In this document: piece after piece, positions 9,697 to 19,905 of the stretch
How positions within the stretch are numbered: position 1 is the stretch's first letter
Layout of the letters: each line of letters opens with the position of its first letter
Assembly: GCA_964058805.1 (NCBI GenBank)
Contig: CAXKVV010001594.1
Span: forward strand, 1-29,326
Reading direction: 5' to 3'
Length of the DNA stretch: 29,326 nt
Source: Schoenoplectus triqueter
Taxonomy: Eukaryota; Streptophyta; Magnoliopsida; Poales; Cyperaceae
Translations under genes and position numbers: made by a program
The notes under the pieces: model-generated
What the model was told of the DNA's origin: nothing
The model's database searches: none
Seen by the model: the letters and a program-made list of their open reading frames with translations, nothing else

Positions 9697-10256
9697 GAGC
9701 TGAGAATAATGGGTTCAAAAGACTCAATAGCAGTTAGATTTTAATGGATCTAACATAACTCAAGCTTTACCAGCTACTTATAAATATGCACAACTAGATT
9801 TAGAAAGACTCAAAAGCACATGACGAAGTTCAAGAGTCTTCTTGGAAGGAGAATAAAGACAAATTAGTGGATTAATTAGGTGAAGAACCTTACCAATTTT
9901 TAAAGGGAGTCGTTATTCATAGAACCCCAAACACAAGCTCGTGCCGCAGATTATGATGAGAATAGAAAGGTCTAGACGGGAGATCGAGTCAAGAGCTCCG
10001 CAGAGGGAAACAAGGGAGGGTGGGGCGGGGAGATGAGTCCTCTCTCTTTTTCTCGGTGCGGAGGGAAAAATGGGGGCACATGAGAGAGAAAAAGATGGAG
10101 GCAAAGAGAGAATAACATGAAGGCGTCAGAGAGAGAGATACTGGAGAGCCTTTTGATTTTGAAATTTCCATCTACGTTTCTTCCATCCAGCGACGCCATC
10201 TGAGACCGAATCGAAAAGCCATCGGACGGCTAAAAGGTCTGTAGCAAAATTATCCC
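9697..10256 (-). repeat. Right inverted arm of the Mutator-like element
   Basis: The reverse complement matches 7949-8340 over most of its length. Relative to the left arm it has extra sequence at about 9781-9900. The phrase TAGCTGGTAAAGCTT, which follows the arm on the left (8409-8423), lies inside this arm on the right, so the two sides have been rearranged. The short open frames read from this arm (9913-10199, minus) are shadows of C/T-rich sequence and show no domain. Confidence 0.65.
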
Positions 10257-10281
10257 TATATATATATATATATAGAAAAAG

Positions 10282-10482
10282 TAAATCTAACATATTCTTA
10301 TTAAATTTTTCATATGAAAACCTTCATTTTTAATTTTTAAAAATCAACTCTAAAAATAATAATAATATATTCAATACTTAACATTATTTTAAAAAATTAA
10401 AAACGATGACTTAAAAAGTTTAAGACACTTCAAATTTTTGCATCCCAAAAGATTTTCATATAAAGAATTTAATAAGGATGAT
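10282..10482. mobile_element. Small foldback MITE candidate (about 200 bp)
   Basis: The left end 'atattcttattaaatttttc' and the following 'atatgaaaacctt' recur inverted at the right end (about 10448-10480, 'aagattttcatataaag' then 'atttaataaggat'). This gives imperfect inverted ends of about 35 bp around an AT-rich centre. No clear TSD or superfamily signature was found. Confidence 0.45.
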
Positions 10483-10936
10483 AAATTAAAATTTGGAGAT
10501 GATTTGATGTACGTTTTGAGTTATTCACGATAACTTTATTATATATATATATGGAAGAGTCGAGCTAATAAGAATTTGAAATCGTCTCGTTAACTCATGA
10601 GAGCTGGTAACGAACGAGCTGATAATGAGTTACGATCACGAGTCGAACTCGTCTATTTATAGATATAGAATGCAATCTGGACTTCTTGTGGAATTGGGCG
10701 CGATATTATTCTGTGTGAAAATGAAGTGGCCTCTTGAAAAAACAACAGAAACTAATGGGCCTTGATATTTGTCCGATACTTTAAGGTGACCAATTTAATA
10801 AGAATAGGGCATATACTTAGCCCGTTAGTAAGAGCGGGGTTCTCACTTCTCAACTCAAATTGGAGACCAGTTTATTTACTTTTGTTGCTTCAATGTGGGA
10901 ACTCAACCCACTAAGTTAATTCTCAGTCGAACAAGC
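10483..10936. other. Intergenic, no gene recognised
   Basis: Contains a TA run at about 10540-10552 and a GAGCT/CGAGC-rich stretch at 10558-10650 that resembles the interior of plant hAT-type MITEs, but no ends could be identified. Nothing else was recognised. Confidence 0.4.
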
Positions 10937-11252
10937 CCATTTAATTGCCTTGTGTTGTGCACTTGTGCCTACAATCAACCTTTGATTTTATGTATTGTAT
11001 TTATACTTCCAATTTCCAGACCTTTTGATTGCCTTCTTTTGTGCACTTGTGCCTACAGTCATCCTTTGATTTTATGTATTATATTTATACTTCCAATTTC
11101 CAAACCTTTTAATTGCCTTGTGTTGTGCACTTATGCCTATAATCAGCCTTTGATTTCATGTATTGTATTTATACTTCCAATTTCCAATCCTTTTAATTGC
11201 CTTGTGTTGTGCACTTGTGCCTACAATCAGCCTTTGATTTTATGTATTGTAT
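10937..11252 (+). repeat. 84-bp minisatellite, nearly four units
   Basis: The landmark TTATACTTCCAATTTCC recurs at 11001, 11085 and 11169, giving an exact period of 84 bp. Units begin near 10937, 11021, 11105 and 11189; the last is incomplete. They differ by a few percent. Because 84 is a multiple of three and the unit lacks stops in one frame, the array is open for the 10895-11281 stretch and would encode a hydrophobic 28-residue repeat (PFNCLVLCTCAYNQPL...). There is no ATG in that frame at its start and unit differences often change the amino acid, so I treat it as non-coding tandem repeat. Confidence 0.9.
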
Positions 11253-11253
11253 A

Positions 11254-11321
11254 TAGCGTTAGGCTATGGTGCTACGCGTAGTTAATGAATCAAATTTGTT
11301 AGCGTTAGGCTATGGTGCTAC
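11254..11321 (+). repeat. Two exact 22-bp direct repeats, 46 bp apart
   Basis: TAGCGTTAGGCTATGGTGC followed by TAC occurs at 11254-11275 and again, identical, at 11300-11321. The first copy starts right where the 84-bp array breaks off. Confidence 0.9.
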
Positions 11322-11368
11322 AGTTTTATGATATATCTAGTTTATGTGTATCGTCGCAATTTAAATAT

Positions 11369-11759
11369 GAGAGGAGATCGGTTGACAATGGGTTATTTTG
11401 ATAACCTTGATAATATACCTCTAAATAAATTTAAAAAAATCTTAAAAATAGAAAAAAATTATAGATGTGTTATTTTACCTATGGATTGATAGTCATTCAA
11501 ATTTTATACAATTTCATTATCATTTGATAGTCCATCAAAAACCGTTAAATTGAAACGGTTGTAAATTACATGAAAATTTGATGGCTTTTGATGGACCATC
11601 AAACGATAATGAAATTAAATGAAATTTGAATGACCATCAATCCATAGGTAAAAGAACATATCTATAAAAAAAAATCTATTTTTAAGATTTTTTTTATATT
11701 CATTTAAAGATCCATCGTCAAGGTTGTCAAAATAACTCATTGTCAACTGATCCCTTCTC
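11369..11759. mobile_element. Mutator-type foldback MITE, 391 bp, perfect 9-bp TSD
   Basis: The left end is GAGAGGAGATCGGTTGACAA and the right end on the minus strand is GAGAAGGGATCAGTTGACAA, with only three differences. A perfect 9-bp direct repeat, TTTAAATAT, flanks it at 11360-11368 and 11760-11768. A 9-bp TSD is the mark of the Mutator superfamily. Nearly the whole element is self-complementary, folding about a centre near 11555 (the 'accgttaaattgaaacggt' hairpin), so a transcript would form a long double-stranded stem. A diverged copy lies at 20611-20960. Confidence 0.9.
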
Positions 11760-11768
11760 TTTAAATAT

Positions 11769-12484
11769 TTTGCTAGAGGTAAGATTTTAAGGGTATATAT
11801 AGTATTAGCCTATCAAAATAGTTATTAGCAATTAATTATTGTAACAACGACAGTATTTATACAGTCCGGTGCTTTAAATATGATGGAATATAAGAGGAAT
11901 GGATGAAGTCTTTTTCACGTGTGGACTGTTGGCATATAATATTTGTTGTTGCATTTCTTAATAAAGAAAGTGCGTCAATCAAACAGAAGTTTATTCAGTC
12001 GAACAATTAAATAATATATTATTGTTAACACTGGCGCTAATAAAATGGCCAACAGTTTCCTTCAAGGACATATATACTTTCGTTGCTTGTTTGTGGAGGC
12101 AAAGGAAATACTTCGGCTGATATGATAAGCAAAAAAGGGGCCCCTCTTTTATGTACAAATCTTATATCTGGTATGTGATATACATCAGTTCCTTCCCTAA
12201 TCTTGATCAGCCCAATCAGCTGACAGTATGTACGTTATATTAGCTATTGGTTCACATTTATATCAAATTGAATAATTTAAGTATAGAGAAAGTTGAATGT
12301 ACTTGGTAAAAGCAACAAATCTCCGCCTATAATTTGATGGAGATCGAGATTCGAGCCGATGCCCAACGATTATGAAAGCCATCAGGAGAGGTGGTGTATT
12401 TCAATCCCTAAGATGCCTCGCTAGAATTGTTGGAGGCAAGATTGATTTTGTTCCCTTGTTATTCTCAGTTTTTGTAATAATTTA
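11769..12484. other. Intergenic, no gene recognised
   Basis: AT-rich sequence. A less AT-rich stretch at 12330-12450 contains GATTCGAGCC, close to a tRNA B box, but no A box at the right distance was found, so it is not called as a SINE or tRNA. Confidence 0.4.
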
Positions 12485-12619
12485 GGGTCCGTTTGGCAAT
12501 AATTTTGAAAGAGTGATATAATATTGTTTTTTTGAAAGAGTGGTAGAAAAGTGGTATTTTTGACTATTTGAAAGAGCGAAAATATCGTTTGACATTTGTT
12601 ACTCAGAATAGTTAAAATA

Positions 12620-13735
12620 TGAATAATTTTGATACTAATAATGATGATGATAATAATAATAATAGTAAAATAATAATCATAATAGTAAGATAATAATAAT
12701 AATAATAAAGTAATAAAAAATAATCATAATAAATAATAATATTATAATAGTAATATAATAAAAATATAAACATAATCATAATATAGAAATATAATAATAA
12801 AAAATTATAATTACAATCATAATTATAATAATATAATAATAATAATTTATCATAATTTTAATAATATAATCATAATATAATAATCATAATCATAATCATG
12901 ATAATAATAATTATTATTATAGTCATAATCATAATAATATAACCATAATCATAATCAAAATAATATAATAATAAAAATATAATCATAATCATAAAAATAA
13001 TTATAAATAATTATAATTATAATAATATACTAATAAATTAATCATAACTATAATCAACATATAATAATATAATACAACATAATAAAATAATCATAATAAA
13101 TAATAATATTATAATAGTAATATAATAAAAATATAAACATAATCATAATATAGTAATATAATAATAAAAAATTATAATTACAATCATAATTATAATAATA
13201 ATATAATAATAAGTAATCATAATTTTAATAATATAATCATAATATAATAATCATAATCATAATCATGATAATAATAATTATAGACATAATCATAATAATA
13301 TAACCATAACCATAATCATAATCATATAATAATAAAAATATAATCATAATCATAAAAATAATTATAAATAATTATAATTATAATAATATAATAATAAATT
13401 AATCATAACTATAATCAACATATAATAATATAATACAACATAATAAAATAATAATAAGTAATAATAATCATAATCATCATAATATAATAATATAATAATA
13501 AATAATCTTGATCATAAGAATATAATAATATTTATATTTATATTCATAATAGAATATTAAAATTATATTTATAATAATAATAAATAATATAATAATACTA
13601 ATGGTAACAATAATGATAATAATAATTTAATAATAATAATATAATGATAATAATAATAATAATAAATAATCATAATATTAATATAATAATAAATTATAAT
13701 CATAAATATAATATAATAATATAATACTACCTATA
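12620..13735 (+). repeat. About 1.1 kb TAA / TAATCA microsatellite
   Basis: Almost entirely A and T with regular C in 'ataatcataat' units; G is nearly absent. Units are (TAA)n, (ATAATC)n and (ATAATATAAT)n mixtures. There is no coding capacity. Confidence 0.95.
12721..13450 (+). repeat. Tandem duplication, about 365 bp per copy, inside the microsatellite
   Basis: The block beginning 'taatcataataaataataat' at 12721 starts again at 13088, and the order of irregular units ('acaatcataattataat', 'aatcatgataataataat', 'aactataatcaacatataat', 'aatacaacataataaaat') is preserved through both copies. Landmark offsets of 361-367 bp show only a few small indels. Confidence 0.85.
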
Positions 13736-13864
13736 AGTTAGTATACCGAATTAGCACTATTTCACACTCTTCTAGTTAGTCTAAAATTCATTTGACAAAT
13801 TATTTCGTCAAAATAGTAATTTTATTTCTACTTTTTATTATTTCATGGTGTGGCAAACAAACCT

Positions 13865-14434
13865 TTAATAAATACAGGGCGGAGAGCGTAAAAAAGCAGC
13901 ACCACCTCAGAAGTCCAGTCAACACCCAGCAGGACCACACAAGTACTGGAAGTACAGTGGATAACAGCTGTTATTTCATTGGAAGAACAGAAGAAGCATG
14001 CCCTTAAGTTCGAATCTCCCCGTTGTTTGATCTAAACGAAGGGATAGATTTATTTCACGACACTCAAATAAAAATAGTTTAATCTTAATTTTATGGGGCC
14101 GCTGCCCGCTGTCAGCACAAAAAATATTACTTTACTAAAGAAACTTAGTGACTGTGGGCGCAAAAAATCTCCAAACCGTTTCTCTCACTTTGCTAAAGAG
14201 CACCACATCTGTTTTTTTCACTTTTTTGTTTTCTTCACTGTTCAATTTAGTTGCTATGTTGAGTTATTTATCTTAACTCATCGTCTTGAGTTTTTTATTA
14301 CTTTTTTAGTTATTTCATTGTTGGATCAAAGTGATCATCTACAATCTTCAATCCTCTCCTTCTACACAAATTAAAAATTCCTCCTAAAAACAGATATCCC
14401 GTGATGTCGTGGAAACTATTTTGAAGGTGATGAC
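13865..14434. other. Intergenic, no gene recognised
   Basis: Less AT-rich than its surroundings at 13878-14030. The phrase 'aagttcgaatctcccc' at 14006-14021 resembles a tRNA B box without a matching A box. Open frames at 13792-14007 and 14093-14374 show no domain. Confidence 0.4.
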
Positions 14435-14933
14435 TAAAGATGTAAATGAGCCGAATCGAATTCAAGTTAAATCGAGCTGAGCTACATCGAACTCAAATTA
14501 AAATTAAGTCAAGTTGTCTCGAACTTGAGCTGAAATCGAGCTCCAAACGAGCTCAATTATTATAATTTTTTATATTTATTTTCATATAATCATAAATAAA
14601 TAACTATTTTTATCAATTTTATAATAAAATTGATAGAAACAACTAATATTTTCATATTATCATACATTATTATAGCACAAATAAGCATTTTTTTTTCTAA
14701 TTTTTTGGATTACATTGATTAATTTTTCTATATCTTATTTATTTTAGAATCAAATATATTAAAATAACTAATATTGAGCTATTTATGAATCAAATTGAGC
14801 TGAGCCATTAAAAAAATAACAAATTCAAACTTGAGCCGAGCTGACAAAAAATCAAACCGAATTCAAATTGAGCTGTTAAAAATCAAACCGAATTCAAATG
14901 AGTCATGAGCCATAAACTTTTCTTGCAGGTCTA
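14435..14933. mobile_element. Degenerate hAT-type MITE rich in GAGCC/GAGCTC motifs
   Basis: The left end TAAAGATGTAAATGAGCCGA and the right end on the minus strand TAGACCTGCAAGAAAAG agree at 7 of the first 11 bases. The flanking 8-mers GTGATGAC (14427-14434) and GTGTTGAT (14934-14941) match at 6 of 8, fitting an old hAT TSD. Ends carry clusters of 'gagccgaa', 'gagctgag' and 'gagctc' in opposite orientations around an AT-rich core, a familiar plan of plant hAT MITEs whose intact ends read TAGGGRTGTAAA. Confidence 0.55.
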
Positions 14934-14941
14934 GTGTTGAT

Positions 14942-15849
14942 CCTTAAACACAAACTACAGCTGCTACATTGTTTGTTCATGCCACGATAATGTTATTAAC
15001 ACAATAATAAGAGGCAACACAAAAGAACTACTTATGAGCTAAAATGTCAAAGCAATTAACGCAATTAAATTTCGTTGTATGAGGAATTTTGATATTGGCA
15101 TCTGCTTTTAAATTTTTTTTATTGTAGTTATTTTAATTAGAAAATTTAGGAGAACATCATTATGATAAGCTTGTATTTAAAAATGAAATTAATTGCCTAT
15201 GACATGAAAATTTAAGAAACAAAATTACTTTGGTCACAAAAAATAGACGTGTCTGCACAATTGTGTCCCTATTTGTTGATTCTCATATTATCACAATTAA
15301 AACTTTTTATTTATTACATTCGATATAAAATAATATGAATGAATATATACAAAATAAAAAAAAGGAAGTTGCTCATTAATAGCTAGCAGTGCCATAAAAA
15401 ATCCTCTCTTCATTTCCTTAGAAAGTTTGAACCGGTAATAATTAAAAACCATTTACATTAACAAGTTGAAGAAAATTTTCAAGTTTTACAGGTAATTTGC
15501 TCGAAAATTAAGTATTTGCTCCGAAATCATCACACTGTGTAATTTGCTCCGAAATCATCACACTGTGTAATCCTCACCAAAATATATCTCCAAATAACAA
15601 CGAAGTATTTGACAAGATCTCGATGAATTATTACAATACCAGCAGTTCAATTAATGTAATCAATATTTCAAATGGAAATAACACTCTTTTGGGAGGATTG
15701 TTGGCTGGATCATTATCTTCAACAGTTATATCTTATGTTATATCGATAATCAACACAAAAAATGCACTGTAGATGAAATATATCATGAAGGACAATAATA
15801 ATTGTTATTTCATACAGTCTCTTCGGAGATCCAAGACCAATTACGTCAT
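14942..15849. other. Intergenic, no gene recognised
   Basis: AT-rich sequence holding the 28-bp tandem duplication at 15515-15570. Nothing else was recognised. Confidence 0.45.
15515..15570 (+). repeat. Exact 28-bp tandem duplication
   Basis: The unit, starting TTTGCTCCGAAATCATCACA, occurs twice head to tail (15515-15542 and 15543-15570) without a mismatch, so it is recent or the window has an assembly duplication. A degenerate third start, 'atttgctcgaaaatta', precedes it. Confidence 0.9.
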
Positions 15850-16555
15850 CTCAGAACAAGACTAATTGGTACATATTTGCAAAATCGGAAAGCTGAAATA
15901 CGATGGACTCGCAATACAAAGTTCACAGCTAGTGCTTATTATGAATTCATACAAACTATTCAAGCATCAAAACTTCACTGCCAAATCTTTGAACAATAGG
16001 AGCACCGCCCAGGGTAATAATCTTCACTTGGTTGATGCTCCGAAATACAATACTAACGGTTGATAATCTAAAGAAAAGAGGATGACAAATGACTAATGTT
16101 TGTCATATGTGCTACAATACGGAAGAAACATTGCATCACTTATTCACAGATTGTCAATATATCAAAGAAGTACGTTACTACATAGATGATGTCATCCAAA
16201 ATTATAGATCAGTTAACACCAATTACAGAAACGGTCGATACCAATTTATACTTGACATAGCTCAGGAAAAGCACTGAAAGAAAATGAAAATTGTCACTTA
16301 CTTTGTCATTCGGCGTGAAAGATGTATGAGAATATTCCGTGAAGAGAATAAGACGTAATTAAAGTGAGAGCTAGAGTTAATAACACTTAGGACTTTGGAT
16401 GTTTTTTTCTCGTCTTTCCTTTCCTTTTTCTTTTTCCTTCTTTATTTTTTTCTTTTTTACTCTTTAAAATTGTTATACAAAGTTCACGTACTCATGACCA
16501 ATGTAATCTAACAGATTAATAAAATTTAGAGACATTGACATCCATCAAAAAAAAT
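15850..16555 (+). pseudogene. 3' fragment of a LINE: reverse-transcriptase zinc-binding domain relic
   Basis: In broken frames it encodes RWTRNTKFTASAYYEF (from about 15901), then APPRVIIFTWLMLRNTIL and DNLKKRG (16005-16083), then VCHMCYNTEETLHHLFTDCQ (16098-16157). This is the order of the zf-RVT domain after the reverse transcriptase in plant LINEs; the C-x2-C-x8-H-x4-C zinc ligands are intact. Between the first two blocks the frame shifts by one, and a TGA interrupts just before the zinc finger. The final frame stops at 16275-16277. The tail to about 16555 looks like a LINE 3' UTR ('taacagattaataaaatttagag', then an A run). No RT core is present, so this is a 5'-truncated insertion. Confidence 0.78.
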
Positions 16556-18518
16556 ATTTTCAAATGGAATTTATATAGGAAATGATGGTAACTTTTTAGC
16601 ATCGCAATATATTTTGGAAGATTAGTATAAATCCAGCGTCATTCTTAAGAACGGCCATAAGTCATACCATGGGAGGAGCTAGATATAAAATTGGGGTGGG
16701 ACTAATTTCAGAACAAGACATAAATTCGAAATTATTTTGTAAGTTAAATAAAAGTTTGTCATTTTTATGTCGGAAGTACAGTAAGATGTTTATTTTGCAA
16801 AATACTAAATAAAATATTAATATATCATCCGTACATTGTTATGAGTGATGGTGTTTAAAAATATAAAAATTTAGTTTCATGAGAAAATAAAGAAAATAAG
16901 AAATGAAGATAACTTAATAATTAATATAAATTTTAATCATAAATACGAAATTAATGTAAAATAAATATAAATTAAAAAAGTTGACATTTAGATTTAAAAA
17001 AAATTTGATATTTATGACTGGGATAGTTTTTCTGAAGGAATTATTTTAACTCTTATTTTTATTACTTATATATTTTTTGAAGTATTAAAATTCTATCACC
17101 TGTCAAGTTTGTGATTTTATATCATATATCTTTTTTGTCGAGTATTGATTTTTCTTAAATTTTAGTATTGTTCTGAGATAGTTTTGTTGGCAGAAAAAGA
17201 GAAAATAAAAGAAAAGTCATTCGTGGTGTCGTTCCTGTAGAAAACAAAGGGGATTAGTGTGGCAGTTGTAACTTGTAACAACGAATGAGAATTGTGAACT
17301 AAAGACAATAGGTAAACATAAATAAGTCGTTGCGGGAGCAAAAGAAAAAAAAAATCAGCAAATTCAATAATATTTTGGATAAAAAAACAACATATTTATA
17401 TTGCATGTATATAGGCGAGAGAGTAAGATATTTTATTGATTTTAATTACTTATTTGTTTCTGATCTTTTCTGTTTTAACCGGATATTGCAATAAATGGAT
17501 AGTTCTCAATTCTCATTGTGATAATATGAGAATAAATTAGTAGGCGAAAAGTCATTTGAACCAGTTTTAATTTTGGTGAGCAAAATAATATGTTTGGTGT
17601 AGAATGTAGATAACGCCCCCTATTTTATTTTATTTTATTTAAGTTGATAATAACAACATCGCCCTAATTGAGATAAAGAGGCATTATTGTGTGTGACTGT
17701 GTGAGCCGGTGTCTCTATTCCGCATAGATTGTGATGGATCATAATTAAGCTTTGTTTTTGTCTGTAATATGGACGATCTGATGCAAAAGTTGACATGAAT
17801 CACGAGTCATGATCCAGTCAACTGACTCGACTATTGAAGCTGTCAGAAGTCAGAACTTCATCGAACGGACAAAACATTCCCAGTGTACGCAACAACCATA
17901 GGAGAGAATCCCCACGACGAACAAAAGATTTGTACTTTACACAGTTTTCGGTCCTAAAGCTTTATATCAGATAACTGATTTCAGGCCAGGGGTTGAACGT
18001 TCGTTTTATGGTTTGGTATCAATTGAGTGTCGCATGAAAACCTCTTTCATGAATTTACTAGTTTTCTTCATTTCAATATTTTAGAGACACAAAAGAAATG
18101 TGATGAAATTGCTTCTAGCAGATAATAATAATAATAATAAAGGAAAGAAAGAAAAAATGAATTGGTGAGTTTTATGCTAAATAAACCAGAAGCTAATTCT
18201 TAGTTACTGTAATTGGACACTATATTGCAAATTTACAACAGAAATAATCATATTTGGTTTGTTCCGACATGTCAGGAATAATTCTGAATTATTCCAGGCG
18301 TCAGTTTATTACAACAGTGAAAAACTTGGTCTAAAATCTAGTATAAAAGCAGAGCTGCAAAAATAGTGAGTTCTTTTACTTTAATCAAATATATTGTTTT
18401 GACAAAACTCAACGATTTAACATATTAAAGTTTAGTACTGAACGACTTGACATATTAAAGTTTAGTAATTAACTTTATTAAAAGAAATTAAAAATCTAGA
18501 TAAAAGTTTGCTCTTATC
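16556..18518. other. Intergenic, AT-rich, no gene recognised
   Basis: About 2 kb without a recognisable gene. It holds TTTTA-type repeats at 17622-17640, a TAA run at 18123-18140, and an 18-bp phrase, 'gacttgacatattaaag'-like, repeated at 18410-18465. A less AT-rich stretch at 17690-17900 shows no domain. Confidence 0.45.
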
Positions 18519-18866
18519 TAGAGTATTGAAAATACCCACCCGGTCCAACCCGTCCCGGATCGGACCGTAACTATAGACCGGACCGTGGACCGTCCCGTGT
18601 CTTGTCTTGGTCTGGTTCAACAGTGGGTCGATTCTCGTTGCACCCGAAAATGAACCATGCCGACCCGTCCCGTGCGGACCCATGGACCGGACCACAACCC
18701 CCCCCCCCCCCCACCCGGCCCCCCTGCTGCCCCCATTTCATCCAAACCTTTTATTTAAATAAAAGATGCTAGCCCCCCAAGATACCCCAAGTGTACAAAA
18801 ATTCAAAAAAAAAAAACATTTTTTTTACCTTGGAAGAAAAATTCGAAAAAAAAATAAAAAAATATC

Positions 18867-18874
18867 TATAAATA
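18867..18874 (+). promoter_or_regulatory. TATA box of the hAT transposase gene
   Basis: TATAAATA is followed by a C/A-rich leader (18875-18960, 'ccacccctttatatctcaaacacacatc' in part) typical of plant 5' UTRs. It lies 350 bp inside the left end, where a transposase promoter is expected, and the transposase relic follows on the same strand. Confidence 0.55.
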
Positions 18875-19286
18875 CCACCCCTTTATATCTCAAACACACA
18901 TCAAAATCTCACTCCCTCTCTTCTCAATCTATCAAATTCTCAAATTTAATTTTCTTATTACAAAAAACAAAAAAAATAGTTCAGAATTATTAATTTATTG
19001 TTAGTCTGTTGAAAAAATTAACTAATCAAAAAAGATAGAAGACTAAAAGGATAATATTCGGTATTCGCCATTTCTCAATTTCATCATTGCGATAATATTT
19101 TTCCTTCAAAATTAGTTTTTAATTTTAATTAGTTATAATTTTTATTTGTAGAAATTAGTTATGTTGTTAGATTTTATTCGTAATTTTTTATTTGTATTTT
19201 TTTATTTATAGATTTTTTTTCTTAGAATATTATATTTTAGTTTTATGTTGTTAGATTAATAGATTTAGAATATTATATTTAATGTT

Positions 19287-19530
19287 AAATTTATTTATTA
19301 TGTTAAATTCATTTTTTTTTGTTAGAACTTTCTTAGAATGTTAAATTTATATTTTAAGTAGAGATTTATTAGAATGTTGAATTATTTTTATAAATTTATT
19401 TATTATGTGAGATTCGGTTTTGTTTTTGTTAAAATTTTATTTAGAATGTTAAATTTATTTTTTAAATAAAAATTTATTTAGAATGTTGATTTTTTTTTGT
19501 AAATTTATTTATTATGTTAAATTTGTTTGG
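19287..19530 (+). repeat. AT-rich tandem repeat, period about 105-109 bp
   Basis: The phrase AAATTTATTTATTATGT (first copy AAATTTATTTATTATG at 19287) recurs at 19392 and 19501, and between them 'ttagaatgttaaattta' and 'tttagaatgttga' recur in the same order. About two units plus a partial third. It occupies the place where the coding body of the transposase would be. Confidence 0.7.
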
Positions 19531-19542
19531 GAAGCATGGAAG

Positions 19543-19905
19543 ATAAAAAAAATTGATATCCTGGAGTACTAAAAGAGGAATGCAACTGCCTATCCAACAT
19601 TGGCGATGATGGCGTGTGACGTATTTGCAGTGCTTGTGTCAACCGTCCCTTCTGAATCATGTTTTAGTTCGGCAAACAAGATTCTAACATATAAGCGTAC
19701 AAAATTGGGTTCAAAACTTTTCGAGCAACTTGTGTGCAATAAAGATTGAATTGATGCTGAAAGTCGCATGCAACATGATACAACATCCGCCATAGAAACT
19801 CAAGAAAGCGGTATCAATATCCTCGATATCCCTCTAGAAGATGATTCTGACAACTCATACGACATTCAAGACAACGACTTATGGTATATGCACAACGACT
19901 TCTAG
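19543..19905 (+). pseudogene. hAT transposase C-terminal (hATC dimerisation) domain, two stops
   Basis: One continuous frame reads KKIDILEY, a stop, KRNATAYPTLAMMACDVFAV, then LVSTVPSESCFSSANKILTY, KRTKLGSKLFEQLVCNKD, a stop, and a mostly acidic tail ending DLWYMHNDF and TAG at 19903-19905. It matches the hATC pattern: L-E-x-W-K, YP-x-LA-x-MA-x-D, STV-x-SE-x-x-FS, an R-x-x-L region and L-V-C-x-x-D-W. The TAA at 19570-19572 and TGA at 19747-19749 both fall where the family has Trp. There is no frameshift, so decay is modest. The rest of the gene (BED zinc finger and DDE core) is missing. Confidence 0.85.

Larger units (their letters stand above)
7949..10256. mobile_element. Mutator-like element candidate with long inverted arms
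   Basis: The block 7949 to about 8340 is repeated in inverted orientation at 10256 to about 9697, with many substitutions and an extra roughly 120-bp segment in the right arm. Shared landmarks include TTTGATTCGG / TTCGATTCGG, GGACTCATCTCCCC, GAGCTCYTGACTCGATCTCC, TGCTATTGAGTC and CCCATTATTCTCAGCTC. The right end read inward is GGGATAATTTTGCTACAGACC, a form often seen at Mutator-like ends; the left counterpart is GGACGATTTTTAGACTG. Long arms suit a MULE. No 9-bp TSD is visible and no transposase was found, so the call rests on the arms. The right end abuts a (TA)n run at 10257-10275 that would hide a TSD. Confidence 0.55.
12485..13864. mobile_element. PIF/Harbinger (Tourist-like) MITE expanded by an internal microsatellite
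   Basis: The left end GGGTCCGTTTGGCA and the right end on the minus strand AGGTTTGTTTGCCA match at 10 of 14 bases. TTA lies directly outside both ends (12482-12484 and 13865-13867), fitting the TWA target of Tourist-like elements. Ordinary unique sequence remains only near the ends (12499-12610 and 13735-13850, sharing inverted phrases such as 'gaaagagtg' / 'cacactcttc'). The centre is replaced by about 1.1 kb of TAA/ATAATC microsatellite. Such elements are usually a few hundred bp; this one is 1,380 bp. Confidence 0.6.

Noticed and set aside
10895..11281. 128-codon plus-strand frame as a gene
   Set aside because: Opens with GTG, is almost wholly an 84-bp tandem repeat, and unit differences change amino acids freely.
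12340..12360. B-box-like GATTCGAGCC as a SINE
   Set aside because: No A box, tail or TSD recognised.
12620..13735. CRISPR-like or satellite array
   Set aside because: Repeats are simple TAA/TAATCA units without regular spacers, in a plant nuclear context.
14006..14021. tRNA or SINE B box 'aagttcgaatctcccc'
   Set aside because: No A box at the proper distance upstream, no cloverleaf and no flanking TSD.
18462..18695. Minus-strand frame rich in Gly, Arg and His, and both-strand frames at 20293-20574
   Set aside because: Translations of the GC-rich subterminal arrays of the hAT element.
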